From NCBI RefSeq assembly GCF_030549615.1, contig NZ_CP130832.1, positions 3,968,001-4,032,000 on the forward strand: a stretch of DNA of 64,000 nucleotides, in the 5' to 3' direction. The first letter of the stretch is position 1. Each line of letters opens with the position of its first letter. This stretch comes from Stenotrophomonas sp. 610A2. GTDB lineage: Bacteria > Pseudomonadota > Gammaproteobacteria > Xanthomonadales > Xanthomonadaceae. A program made the position numbers and the translations under genes. Shown here one piece after another: positions 16,536 to 26,933 of the stretch. Below the pieces are notes generated by a model that saw only the letters and a list, made by a program, of their open reading frames with translations, searched no databases and had not been told where the DNA came from.

Positions 16536-16561
16536 AAAACCCCGCCTTGCGGCGGGGTTTT
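16536..16561 (-). terminator. groESL terminator
   Basis: An 11-base AAAACCCCGCC/GGCGGGGTTTT stem with a TTGC loop lies 35 bp beyond the groEL stop. The symmetric A/T flanks make it bidirectional. Confidence 0.88.
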
Positions 16562-16595
16562 GTGTACTACAAGCAGCGGTGAAGCTGCGGTGGAC

Positions 16596-18284
<1,689 letters not shown>

Positions 18285-18326
18285 TTATCGGGAAAGGGGT
18301 TTTACAGGAACAGGTGGCGCGGCAGC

Positions 18327-18614
18327 TCAGCCGATGACGGCAAGCACGTCGTCTTCGCGCAGCACCTTGTACTCGACGCCTTCGGCCTTGTAGGACGAAC
18401 CGGCGTACTGGCCGTAGATGACCTTGTCGCCAACCTTCAGCGAGGGGGCGCGCACCGAACCGTTGTCCAGCGGCTTGCCCGGGCCCACGGCCACGACTTC
18501 ACCCTTGGTGGACTTTTCCTTGGCCGAATCCGGGATCAGGATGCCGCCGGCGGAGATTTCGTCGGCTTCGATCGGCTTGACCACAACGCGGTCGTGAAGC
18601 GGCTTGATGCTCAT
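18327..18614 (-). CDS. groS: GroES co-chaperonin
   Basis: This 95-residue protein starts [14 protein letters not shown] and contains the mobile loop ([22 protein letters not shown] cut here to its key residues G-G-I-x-I-P) and the [12 protein letters not shown] segment. It caps GroEL rings. The start at 18614 has AGAGGTCC upstream; the frame is open to 18659 but the family starts at MSIKPL. It is the first gene of groESL, with a sigma-32 type promoter about 110 bp upstream. Confidence 0.98.
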   Translation of the reverse strand: MSIKPLHDRVVVKPIEADEISAGGILIPDSAKEKSTKGEVVAVGPGKPLDNGSVRAPSLKVGDKVIYGQYAGSSYKAEGVEYKVLREDDVLAVIG

Positions 18615-18694
18615 GAAGGACCTCTTAAGTAATTGATTGGCCTGAAATTCCGGCAACACCGGCTGGGAAACAGGGGGATGCCGGCATCACGCGT

Positions 18695-18717
18695 AAAAAG
18701 GCCCGTCGTGCGGGCTT
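18695..18717 (-). other. Terminator-like hairpin at the 5' end of groESL mRNA
   Basis: On the minus strand a GCCCG/CGGGC stem is followed by five U residues. It begins within a few bases of the expected transcription start of the sigma-32 promoter, so it is too promoter-proximal for normal termination. It may stabilise the 5' end or act in a temperature-dependent way; this is inference. Confidence 0.5.
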
Positions 18718-18724
18718 GGTTGGG

Positions 18725-18752
18725 AGATGGGGCTGGCTGGGGGCCTTTCAAG
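18725..18752 (-). promoter_or_regulatory. Sigma-32 (RpoH) heat-shock promoter of groESL
   Basis: On the minus strand CTTGAAA (18746-18752) is separated by 13 bp from CCCCATCT (18725-18732). This is a full match to the E. coli RpoH consensus CTTGAAA-N13-CCCCATnT. Transcription would start near 18718, about 100 bp before groES. I found no CIRCE inverted repeat in the leader. Confidence 0.88.
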
Positions 18753-19048
18753 GGCAGGCCGGCAAATAGATTGGCGCGGCCCCGCCCGGCCAATCCCCGG
18801 CCCCGCGGCACCCTGCGGGGCTCGGGCTGAAAGAAAAATGACGCAATCCGGCTGCCTTCGATGATTCCCGGGTTTCGACCAGGCAATCACCCGCCACTGC
18901 AATCGCGCCCCAACCGGGACCGCCGTCCGCGTGAGCTGCGAAGCATTGGCCATCCGCATCGTGGACGTCGTCCCTGCCGAACAAACCCATGACGCTATGA
19001 TCCAAGGGCTGTGTATGGATGCCAATTTCAATGTCAAAGGAGAAACGA

Positions 19049-19588
19049 ATGAAAGTGCTGTCTCGATTTGCCCCGTTGTTGCTCGTCTTTCTCGCCGCCT
19101 GTAGCCAGCTGACCGGTCCGTCCGCCAGCGAGTACATGGACGCCAACATCAGCAACTGGAACGGCCTGATTGCCAAGGTCAACGATTGGAGCGGCGGCAA
19201 CGACGCCGAGCGCCTGACCCAGGCCATGGCTGAGCGCAAGAACCTGGCCAGTTTCAAGTCCCGGCTTGGCAATGCGCGCCAGGAAGCGGTGAACATGCGC
19301 GACCAGATGAAGGTCCTCAAGACACCGGACGATGCCACCGAGCTGCATGCCAAGCTGGTGTTGTCGCTGGAAGAGGCGGTGATCTGGTACGACGCCATGC
19401 TCAAGCTGACCGACCTGCCCGATGGTTTCAGCAACGAACAGGCGACGCCTTTGCTCGAAGCAGTCGACGAGACCGGCACCAGGTTCGACAAGCTCACCGA
19501 TGAGCTGGACCAGATGCAGGATGCCTACGCCAGGAAGCACCGCATCAACCTGACCCGCACCGAGTTACCGACGGCGAGCGAGGGCTGA
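19049..19588 (+). CDS. Hypothetical lipoprotein
   Basis: This 179-residue protein has a lipoprotein signal (hydrophobic stretch then LAAC with Cys18). The mature part is mostly predicted helix and rich in charged residues, with no motif I recognise. AAAGGAG lies 9 bases before the ATG at 19049. It is alone between the groESL promoter region and the pilin cluster. Between 18753 and 19048 I see no gene. Confidence 0.75.
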   Translation: MKVLSRFAPLLLVFLAACSQLTGPSASEYMDANISNWNGLIAKVNDWSGGNDAERLTQAMAERKNLASFKSRLGNARQEAVNMRDQMKVLKTPDDATELHAKLVLSLEEAVIWYDAMLKLTDLPDGFSNEQATPLLEAVDETGTRFDKLTDELDQMQDAYARKHRINLTRTELPTASEG

Positions 19589-19761
19589 TCGTCGCTGCAC
19601 GCAACAATGGCGCGCAGGACGCTGCTCACTTTGATGCAGCGCCTGCGTCGTCGCTGCTGATCTTCGGACTTAAAAAAAATGGCGCGCTCCGGGGATGACG
19701 GAACACGCCATGGCAAAAGAGAACCGCCCGGACTACAGGCTGAACTACTTTTTTAGGGATA

Positions 19762-22020
19762 TCAGAGGTAACGCGACCACTGCACCGAGGCGCTGGCCGG
19801 GCTTGCCGGCAAGCCACCGCTGCCGGTGCTGCATACCGGGAGCAGGTTCAAGCCACCACCGCTGGGCACATCAACCGCGATGCCACCGGCGGAGATCTTG
19901 GTGTCGGCGGTCTGGTTGCTGCCTACCGTCAAGCTGCCATGAATGGTCACCGTGGCCCCGCTGGTCGACAACTGCTTGCCCAGCATCACGCTGCCACGCA
20001 TTACCCAGCCCGCGATGTCTGCAGCGCCCTCGGCGATGATGGTGGTGTTGGCAATCGGCAGGCCCTGGTAGGTCTGCGGTTTGCCATCGGCGCCCTGCCC
20101 TTCCCACTCCACCAGCTGCGAGCGGCTGGCGCACAGATTGGTCGGGTAGAAGTCGCCGCCACAGACCTTGGTCGCACCGGCGAAGTTCGGCGCGATCAGA
20201 TCGCGGTGGCCAGCGGTGGTGAGGGTGACGTTGCCGCCACAGGTGGCCTGGCTCGGGTCATCACAACCGCGCACCACCACAGTGTTGAGGAAGTCGGTAC
20301 TGGTACCGTCGATCTTCACCGACTGGTCGAACCACAGCACGCCAACCGGCATCTTGGTGACGCCATGCAGCAACCAGCTGCCATCGCTCTGCCGGGCCTT
20401 CAGGCAGCCTTTTTCATTGGTGTAGTTGCAGGTCATCAGTTCCTGCAGGATCGCCAACTGCGCGGGGCTGGGGTTGCTCAACGGGTACACACCGTCGATG
20501 GAATCACCATTGGCGCGCTTCACATTGCGGATCGTCAGCTGTGCGGCACCGTCAACCGTGCTGAAGGCGTAGTTGGCCATGGCCAGGAAGTTGTCGGCAT
20601 CCACCGGCTTGACCCGCGCTTCGCAGTACGGGATGCCGGGCAGGCCCGGACTGGTGCCGGCCTGCCTGGTCTGCACGTTGTTCACCGGCATGTTGAGGTT
20701 GCCGGCAAGCCGGCCCGAGCCGCTCACCGAGACCTGGTTGACCGTCATGTCACCGCCACCGAGCAGGTTTTTCACCGTGCCCGATGTCATGGCGATGGTG
20801 CCGCTGGCCCAGAGCGTCTCGTACTTGCCGCTCCAACCCGACACGGTGACGTTGTAGCCCCACAGCTGGCCGACCGTGAGCGTTGCCAGGCCAACCGTGC
20901 CGCCGGCAATACGCGTGGAACGGAAGCTGAGCGCATCCGGCAGGCTGACAGTGTCCGCACCCTTCAGGCGCTCGGCAGTTGCCGCACCGGTTACCAGACC
21001 GGTGCTGGCATCGACGTTCACCAGCGGCGCGCCGGCACTGTCCTGCGCACTGAAATCCAGGAGGAACTGGCTCTGGTCAGCCAGGGTTATCACCGCATGA
21101 CCACCGTTCACTGGCGCAACGGTGCCCGTCACCCATGGCGTGCCGCCGGTCACGGTGGAGGAAATCAAGTGGCCGCCGACTTCGGCCGTGCCGATCAACG
21201 CGGTGCCGGAGTAAACGCCGACCGCATACGCGCCAGCCTTGATCGCCGCGTAACTACCGCCACCGACACCGCTGCCGATCTCGACATTGCGTGCCCACAG
21301 CGTGGTTCCGTTGGGATTGCCCATGCCATTGATGCGGATGGTGCCTTCCGAATACAGGTGACCGTTGTCGGTGATGCCGCCACCGCTCAATGACACATCG
21401 CCCTTGACGCAACCGGAGATGCGCGCGGTCGAGCCACCGCCAATCGTCAGGTTGCCGGCAACCACGATGTTCTCGTAGTCCACCGAGTTGGTGACGTCGA
21501 GCTTGCCGCCGCTGTAATCCAGGTTGCCGTTGAACACCATCGGTGCCTTGGGCATGGACGCGCACACCGGCGGAATGCCCGGTGTGCCGCTACCCGGCAC
21601 CACGTCATAGATCACCTCGACGGTGGCGGTGGTCAACGCACTGCCGACGCCCGCGGTGCCGATGACCTGGGCACTGACCCGGTATTGGTTGCTGCCGGTA
21701 GCCTCGATCGATGTCACCGTGGCAGCGCGCACACCCAGCGCTTCAAGGCCACTGACCTGCTTTGCATCGTTGCCCACCCAACCCGGCCACACCGTGGTTT
21801 CCACCTGCAGCAGATACAGCCGCAGCGCTTCCACGCCGCGCCACGCGGCAGCCTGTGCGGCCGTGGCCGAATGCGTGGTGAGCTGCTGGGACTGGGTGCC
21901 ACGCAGCGAGTAGATCGTCGCCGCGACGGTGACCGATACCGCCAACCCCACCATCAGGACGATCAACAACGTGGCCACGCCGCGTTGTCGCTTCGGTGCG
22001 GAAAAGTGGTTCCTGTCCAT
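19762..22020 (-). CDS. PilX-like pilus assembly protein with a very large C-terminal domain
   Basis: The 752-residue product opens with a prepilin-type segment: basic KRQRG, then VATLLIVLMVGLAVSVTVAATIYSLRG, a single membrane helix as in PilX/PilW-type minor pilins. It lacks Glu at +5. After a short helical region the rest (residues 130-750) is glycine/serine/threonine-rich and beta-like, with runs such as NGNLDYSGGKLDVTN, VVAGNLTIGGGS and VKGDVSLSGGG, resembling polymer-forming/bactofilin-like or adhesin beta-helix rungs. Four or more cysteines are present. It is the last gene of the pilin cluster, coupled to the PilW-like gene. Start at 22020 has AAGGA upstream; 22041 is an alternative. It may be a surface-exposed tip protein. 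Confidence 0.65.
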   Translation of the reverse strand: MDRNHFSAPKRQRGVATLLIVLMVGLAVSVTVAATIYSLRGTQSQQLTTHSATAAQAAAWRGVEALRLYLLQVETTVWPGWVGNDAKQVSGLEALGVRAATVTSIEATGSNQYRVSAQVIGTAGVGSALTTATVEVIYDVVPGSGTPGIPPVCASMPKAPMVFNGNLDYSGGKLDVTNSVDYENIVVAGNLTIGGGSTARISGCVKGDVSLSGGGITDNGHLYSEGTIRINGMGNPNGTTLWARNVEIGSGVGGGSYAAIKAGAYAVGVYSGTALIGTAEVGGHLISSTVTGGTPWVTGTVAPVNGGHAVITLADQSQFLLDFSAQDSAGAPLVNVDASTGLVTGAATAERLKGADTVSLPDALSFRSTRIAGGTVGLATLTVGQLWGYNVTVSGWSGKYETLWASGTIAMTSGTVKNLLGGGDMTVNQVSVSGSGRLAGNLNMPVNNVQTRQAGTSPGLPGIPYCEARVKPVDADNFLAMANYAFSTVDGAAQLTIRNVKRANGDSIDGVYPLSNPSPAQLAILQELMTCNYTNEKGCLKARQSDGSWLLHGVTKMPVGVLWFDQSVKIDGTSTDFLNTVVVRGCDDPSQATCGGNVTLTTAGHRDLIAPNFAGATKVCGGDFYPTNLCASRSQLVEWEGQGADGKPQTYQGLPIANTTIIAEGAADIAGWVMRGSVMLGKQLSTSGATVTIHGSLTVGSNQTADTKISAGGIAVDVPSGGGLNLLPVCSTGSGGLPASPASASVQWSRYL

Positions 22021-22040
22021 GCGTACACGTTCCTTATGCA

Positions 22041-22748
22041 TCAGATGGTCACTGCAAGATTTGGCAGGCAGGCCAGGAACAGATGGCTGCTGGCATCACT
22101 GCGCTCCAGCGCCAACTGCTGCCCGACTGCCGCGGTAGGCGTGGTACTGAAATCCTGTTGCATGTACGGCAGGCATTGCCGCTGCCCTTTCAGCGAGAAC
22201 ACGTAGCCAGGGGCGAGGGTCATCGCGCCGACTTCCTCTTCGCCTGCCGCGAACGCACTACCGTCCTTCTGCGCCGGGGTGAAGAAGGCTGCACTGCCGG
22301 CAAGCAGATGCCGTTCGTTGCTGTTCCATGCGGCCACTTCGGCATCGCTGCAAGCCTTGGGGGTGAAGCGGTACAGGCCTTCGCCATCGACCAGGCGCAG
22401 GCCCGAGCAGACGTAACCGGCGGCGGTGAGCTCGGTCTTGTAGCGCCAGACCAACTCCTTGCCTGCATCACGAACGTAGAGCTTGCTGTTCAAACTGTCG
22501 GCCGCTGGCACGCCAAAACCAGCGCCCTGCAGTTCGATCTGCGCCGACAACAACGCCGCCGATACCTGGCCATCGCGCAAGGCCGATCGTGATGCATTGG
22601 CCGAGACCTCAACCATGGTCTTGTACAACGTCATCATCGCGGCAATGGTGATCAGCGAGATCACCAGCCCTACCAGCATGCTGATCAGACTCTGCCCGAC
22701 TTGCTGCTGGCGGCCGATCCGGGAGGCTGTGTGCGCGCGCATGTTCAT
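22041..22748 (-). CDS. PilW-like type IV pilus minor pilin
   Basis: This 235-residue protein has a basic leader (SRIGRQQQVGQ) and hydrophobic helix SLISMLVGLVISLITIAAMMTLYKTMV, typical of PilW, which has a Ser/Met variation around the cleavage site. The ATG at 22748 overlaps the stop of the PilV-like gene (ATGA). It probably takes part in the initiation complex at the pilus tip. Confidence 0.78.
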   Translation of the reverse strand: MNMRAHTASRIGRQQQVGQSLISMLVGLVISLITIAAMMTLYKTMVEVSANASRSALRDGQVSAALLSAQIELQGAGFGVPAADSLNSKLYVRDAGKELVWRYKTELTAAGYVCSGLRLVDGEGLYRFTPKACSDAEVAAWNSNERHLLAGSAAFFTPAQKDGSAFAAGEEEVGAMTLAPGYVFSLKGQRQCLPYMQQDFSTTPTAAVGQQLALERSDASSHLFLACLPNLAVTI

Positions 22749-23164
22749 TGCTTCGTTGACACCAGCAGATCGGGGTCGTTCTCGTTGGCGCCCTTGCTGC
22801 CGAGATCGGTAGCCGCAACCGTCAGGTCTACCCGCTGCGGGGCATCCACGCTGCGTGCAACGCCTGCCATGGCGATCGTCGCAGTGGCTGCCTCGCAACT
22901 GACCGCCGCGTTCTTGGACTCACCGTTGGGCATGCTGATCTCCAGCGTGCCGCTGCCACACAGGCCCACGCCCTGGGTCTGCAAGCTGTCGCGCAGACGC
23001 TCGACCACCAGGTTTTCCACCTTGGCATCGCGCTGGCTGTTCATTACCTCGGCCATGACATGGGCCAGACCCGCGCCGATGACGCTGGTGATGAGAACGC
23101 CCACCATGGCTTCCAACATGATGTCGCCGCGCTGGCGGCGCGGTGGATCAAAGCAGATCGACAT
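22745..23164 (-). CDS. PilV-like type IV pilus minor pilin
   Basis: This 139-residue prepilin has the cleavage region RRQRG/DIMLEAMVGVLI, with Glu5 in the mature helix. Its length and place between FimT- and PilW-like genes fit PilV. It overlaps the FimT-like gene by 17 bp, so translation is coupled. Confidence 0.75.
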   Translation of the reverse strand: MSICFDPPRRQRGDIMLEAMVGVLITSVIGAGLAHVMAEVMNSQRDAKVENLVVERLRDSLQTQGVGLCGSGTLEISMPNGESKNAAVSCEAATATIAMAGVARSVDAPQRVDLTVAATDLGSKGANENDPDLLVSTKQ

Positions 23165-23648
23165 AGAGCGGGTCCTGGCTGTTCATGCCAATGGCAATAC
23201 GCGAATGGGTGATACCGCTGGTGCAGCTGGTGGCAGCAGGCAGGCGCCGACCGCGGTTGTCGAATGCCACGCAGGAGAGCAGGTCGGCCGAGCTTTGCAG
23301 CGCATCGGCATCGGCGTAGTCCTCAGCGCCAACCAAGCGGTACTCGCCACCGCGCGGCAGCTCGCCCTGCCACAGCACTTCAGTGCCGTCGCCGCGCAGA
23401 ATCTGCAGGCTGCGATCACTCTGCTGCAGGCGCGCCGACACAGCGGCTCCGGTGACGTGTTCGGGATTGCGCAGGGCCAGCGAGCGCGTCTGCGACACCG
23501 CCTCCCACAGCAGGTTGCGGGCCTGCATCTGCCGGTTGCTGTCGATCCACTGCAGCGTGAACGGCACACCTGCCAAGGCCAGCACCGCCATTACCGCCAG
23601 GGTCACCATCAATTCGATCAGTGAAAAACCCGTGGCGCGCCGGCTCAT
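23148..23648 (-). CDS. fimT: FimT/GspH-type minor pseudopilin
   Basis: This 166-residue prepilin starts MSRRATG/FSLIELMVTLAVMAVLALAG with the canonical G/F cleavage site and Glu5. A GspH-like C-terminal region follows (SQTRSLALRNPE, VLWQGELPRGG). FimT proteins are minor pilins; in some relatives they bind DNA for natural uptake. It overlaps the pilin gene upstream by four bases. Confidence 0.85.
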   Translation of the reverse strand: MSRRATGFSLIELMVTLAVMAVLALAGVPFTLQWIDSNRQMQARNLLWEAVSQTRSLALRNPEHVTGAAVSARLQQSDRSLQILRGDGTEVLWQGELPRGGEYRLVGAEDYADADALQSSADLLSCVAFDNRGRRLPAATSCTSGITHSRIAIGMNSQDPLYVDLL

Positions 23649-24064
23649 GGCCAGTCGCTCAGGCCGGCGCAGTTGCCGGAGATGGTTCGGCTATTGCCCG
23701 CCCCCAGCTTCAAGGTGCAGCCACTGGCCTTGCCCAAGGCACTGCCGGCAACCGCCTTCAACTCGTAACCGCCGCTGCCGGCGGTGTAGGTATAGGTGAA
23801 CTGGCCGGCCTTGGTGGCCGCGTTCCATCCCTTCTTGGCCGCCGCATCGGTGGCCGGATAGCCCAGCGTGCGCTGGCGGTGGTTCTCGACCGTACTGGAC
23901 AGCGCCATCAAATCACTTTGCGCCGTGCGGATCTTGCTGCGCAGGACGTAGTCCGAATACAGCGGCAATGCGATCGAGGCCAGGATCGCGATGATGGCCA
24001 CGACGATCATCAGCTCGATCAACGTGAAGCCCTGACTGGAAACCCGGTTGTTGCGTTGTTCCAT
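23645..24064 (-). CDS. pilE: Type IV pilin (PilE/PilA-like)
   Basis: This 139-residue prepilin has the site SSQG/FTLIELMIVVAIIAILASIALP and a disulfide pair near the C-terminus (GCTLKLGAG...GNCAGL) that closes the D-region. It resembles PilE-type minor pilins or a small major pilin; which one cannot be told here. It is the first gene of a five-gene cluster and has a well-formed sigma-70 promoter. Confidence 0.85.
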   Translation of the reverse strand: MEQRNNRVSSQGFTLIELMIVVAIIAILASIALPLYSDYVLRSKIRTAQSDLMALSSTVENHRQRTLGYPATDAAAKKGWNAATKAGQFTYTYTAGSGGYELKAVAGSALGKASGCTLKLGAGNSRTISGNCAGLSDWP

Positions 24065-24177
24065 ACGCCCCCCTGAAGAGCCTTGCGAACACCTGCACCT
24101 GTCGTCGAATGGCGCCTTGTAAGATCTGGCCCTCGTCTTTAATCAGATGAAGGCCGCGTGAAATTGTGACGCAGCGC

Positions 24178-24205
24178 AATATACAATCCGTGACATCGAT
24201 GTCAA
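24178..24205 (-). promoter_or_regulatory. Sigma-70 promoter of the pilin cluster with an overlapping palindrome
   Basis: On the minus strand TTGACA (24200-24205) is followed by a 16-bp spacer and TATATT (24178-24183). A perfect 12-bp palindrome GACATCGATGTC (24192-24203) overlaps the -35 box and could bind a regulator. The -10 box lies about 110 bp upstream of the pilE start. Confidence 0.65.
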
Positions 24206-24251
24206 CTGTTCCATTCAAAAGTGTCTGAACGGCTTCTGCGACAATGGCCGG

Positions 24252-24575
24252 ATGGACGTAAGACTGGTCTTCTGCACCTGCCCCGATGATCAAACCGCAC
24301 AGACCCTGGCTCGGCTCCTGGTCGAGCAGCGTTTGGCTGCGTGTGTGAACTTGTTGCCCGCGATGCGGTCTGTGTACCGCTGGCAGGAGCAGATTGAACA
24401 AGCTGAAGAGATTCAGCTGGTTATCAAAACCTGTGCTGATCGGCTGGACGCCTTGAGCGCCGCCATCAGGCAGCACCACCCCTATGAATTGCCGGAGATC
24501 GTTGCGATCTCCCCCAGCGCCGGCTTGCCGGCGTATCTGGACTGGATCCGGGCGCAGACCCGGGAGGAAACATAA
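24252..24575 (+). CDS. cutA: CutA divalent-cation tolerance protein
   Basis: This 107-residue protein has the CutA1 pattern: VFCTCPDDQTAQTLARLLVEQRLAACVNLLP, YRWQEQIEQAEEIQLVIKT and HPYELPEIVAI. It forms a trimer with a ferredoxin-like fold related to PII proteins; it was linked to copper tolerance in E. coli but its exact role is unsettled. It sits three bases upstream of dsbD, an arrangement also seen in E. coli (cutA-dsbD), so they are co-transcribed. Confidence 0.95.
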   Translation: MDVRLVFCTCPDDQTAQTLARLLVEQRLAACVNLLPAMRSVYRWQEQIEQAEEIQLVIKTCADRLDALSAAIRQHHPYELPEIVAISPSAGLPAYLDWIRAQTREET

Positions 24576-24578
24576 TTA

Positions 24579-26933
24579 ATGATGCTGTTGCGACGATTTG
24601 CCGCTTTCTGCCTGCTCTCCCTGGCCGCGCTGCCGGCGCTGGCCATCAGTGAAAAAGATCTGCTTCCGGTCGACCAGGCGTTTGCCCTGCGCGCCGACGC
24701 GCCCAGCCGCGACCGCATCGAGCTGCGTTGGGACATCGCCCCGGGCTATTACCTGTACCACCACCGCACCAGCGTCAAAGCCGGCCCCGGCTTCACCGCC
24801 GGCGCGCTGCAGATGCCGCAGGGCGAGAAGAAGCACGACGAATTCTTCGGCGATGTGGAGACCTACCACCGCCAACTGCGCGCAGTCCTGCCCGGCAGCG
24901 CCGAACCCGGCGCCACCAGCGTCACCCTCGAAGTCCGCTACCAGGGCTGTGCCGATGCCGGCGTGTGCTATCCGCCGCAGAAGCGCATGGTTGAAGTGAG
25001 GCTGCCTGCCGCAGCTGGCGCCGCATCCGCGGCTGCCGCAGCGCCCGCTGCACCGATCTTCAACCCGCTGGCGGGCAACGCCGGTGGTGGCCTCAACCTG
25101 CCCGGTGCCCCCGCCGTGCAGGGCCTGCCGCTGCCGTCAGAGAAAGCCTTCGGCTTCGAAGCCATCGTCGACAACGGCAACCGCCTGCTGCTGCGCTTCT
25201 CGCCAGCGCCGGGCTATTACTTGTACCGCGACCGCACCTCGCTGGCGCTGGAAGGCGCCGACGGCGTCCGCGCCGGCCGCCCACAATGGCCAGCGGGCAA
25301 GCCCTACCGCGATGAGCACTTCGGCAACGTGGTGGTCTACTTCGACCAGGTCGACGTACCGCTGCCGCTGCGCCGCGACAAGCCGGACGCAACTCCGGCC
25401 ACCCTGGTTGTCACCTTCCAGGGCTGCCAGACCGATGGCATCTGCTATCCGCCAATGACCCGCCGGGTGCGGCTGTCGCTGCCGGTGGGCAAGGTTTCGT
25501 CGAAGGAAAAGGAAGAACTGGCGGTCGCGCCGCTGGTGATTCCGCCATTGCCGACTGGCAAGAAGGGCGAAGTCACCCCGCTGCCGTTGATCGACCCGGC
25601 CAACCCGCCGGCACCGCAGCCGCTGGTCGTACGCCCGGCCGCCGAAGCCGCCAGTCTTGCCGAAGCCGCACCGGATGCATCGGCCGACAACACCAGCCGC
25701 AGCCAACCGCCTGCCGAGACAGCTGGCAGCAGCTCCCTGCTGTGGATCCTGCTGCTGGCGCTGGCCGGTGGTCTGATCCTGAACCTGATGCCCTGCGTAC
25801 TGCCGATCCTGTCGCTGAAGGTGCTGGGCGTGGCACAGAGCGGTGAGAGCCGCCAGCGCGCCCGCAACCACGCGCTCTGGTATACGGCCGGCGTACTGGT
25901 CGCGTTTGCTGCCGTCGGTGGCCTGGTGCTTGCGCTGCGCGCAGCCGGGCAGGCGGCTGGCTGGGGCTTCCAGCTGCAGCATCCGTGGTTCATCGCCGCG
26001 CTGGTGTACCTGATGTTCGCGGTGGGCCTGAGCCTGTCCGGCTTGTTCACCCTTGGCGGCAATGCTGGCCAGTTGGGTCAGAACCTTGCCAGCCGCAGCG
26101 GCCCAACCGGCGACTTCTTCACCGGCGTCCTCGCCTGCGTGGTTGCCAGCCCCTGCATCGCCCCATTCATGGGCCCGGCACTGGCCTACGCCTTCACCGC
26201 GCCGCCGGCCTTGGCGCTGCTGGTATTCCTGGCACTGGGCCTGGGCCTGGCGCTGCCCTTCCTGTTGATCGGCTTTGTGCCGGCACTGGCCAAGCGCCTG
26301 CCCAAGCCGGGTGCATGGATGGAAACCTTCAAGCACGTGATGGCTTTCCCGATGTACCTCACCGCCATCTGGCTGTTGTGGGTGCTGGGCAAGCAGCGTG
26401 GTATCGATGCGATGGGCCTGATGCTTATCGGCATGACCCTGCTTGCCCTGGGCCTGTGGTGGTTTGAACGCAGCCGCTGGCACAGCCGCCGGATCGGCAT
26501 GGTGCTGGGCGCGGTGATCGCACTGCTGGCGCTGGTGCCGGTGTGGGGCGTGACCCGCCTGCCGCCACCGGGCGCTGCTGCCGCCAGCGAAGGCACGGTG
26601 GCCTACTCGCCGCAGATGCTCGACCGCCTGCGTGCCGACAACCGCGTGGTGTTCGTCAACATGACCGCCGACTGGTGCGTCACCTGCAAGGCCAACGAGC
26701 GCAACGTGCTGGACCACGACAAGTTCCGCGACACGCTCAAGCGGGTCAACGCGGTGTACATGCGCGGTGACTGGACCAATGTTGATCCACAGATCAGCGC
26801 CTTCCTCGACCAGCACAAGGCGGTCGGCGTGCCGCTGTACGTGGTCTATGGCCCGGGCGCACCACCGCGCGTACTGCCGACCGTACTGACCCAGTCGGTG
26901 GCAGAAGAAGCGCTGCTGCGCGCGGCCCGCTGA
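24579..26933 (+). CDS. dsbD: DsbD, thiol:disulfide interchange protein with duplicated N-terminal domain
   Basis: This 784-residue inner-membrane protein carries electrons from cytoplasmic thioredoxin to periplasmic DsbC-type proteins. After a signal peptide there are two DsbD-alpha-like domains (about residues 25-145 and 185-305), each with YYLY and a C-x5-CYPP motif (CADAGVCYPP, CQTDGICYPP). The eight-helix domain has its redox cysteines in NLMPCVLP (near 405) and VASPCIAP (near 525), and a C-terminal thioredoxin domain has DWCVTC (near 699). E. coli DsbD has one N-terminal domain and is about 565 residues long, so the duplication is notable. The next gene starts in its stop codon. Confidence 0.93.
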   Translation: MMLLRRFAAFCLLSLAALPALAISEKDLLPVDQAFALRADAPSRDRIELRWDIAPGYYLYHHRTSVKAGPGFTAGALQMPQGEKKHDEFFGDVETYHRQLRAVLPGSAEPGATSVTLEVRYQGCADAGVCYPPQKRMVEVRLPAAAGAASAAAAAPAAPIFNPLAGNAGGGLNLPGAPAVQGLPLPSEKAFGFEAIVDNGNRLLLRFSPAPGYYLYRDRTSLALEGADGVRAGRPQWPAGKPYRDEHFGNVVVYFDQVDVPLPLRRDKPDATPATLVVTFQGCQTDGICYPPMTRRVRLSLPVGKVSSKEKEELAVAPLVIPPLPTGKKGEVTPLPLIDPANPPAPQPLVVRPAAEAASLAEAAPDASADNTSRSQPPAETAGSSSLLWILLLALAGGLILNLMPCVLPILSLKVLGVAQSGESRQRARNHALWYTAGVLVAFAAVGGLVLALRAAGQAAGWGFQLQHPWFIAALVYLMFAVGLSLSGLFTLGGNAGQLGQNLASRSGPTGDFFTGVLACVVASPCIAPFMGPALAYAFTAPPALALLVFLALGLGLALPFLLIGFVPALAKRLPKPGAWMETFKHVMAFPMYLTAIWLLWVLGKQRGIDAMGLMLIGMTLLALGLWWFERSRWHSRRIGMVLGAVIALLALVPVWGVTRLPPPGAAAASEGTVAYSPQMLDRLRADNRVVFVNMTADWCVTCKANERNVLDHDKFRDTLKRVNAVYMRGDWTNVDPQISAFLDQHKAVGVPLYVVYGPGAPPRVLPTVLTQSVAEEALLRAAR

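Noticed and set aside
18748..19497. Long minus-strand frames upstream of groES
   Set aside because: They overlap the consensus heat-shock promoter and the plus-strand lipoprotein gene and show no motif or ribosome-binding site.
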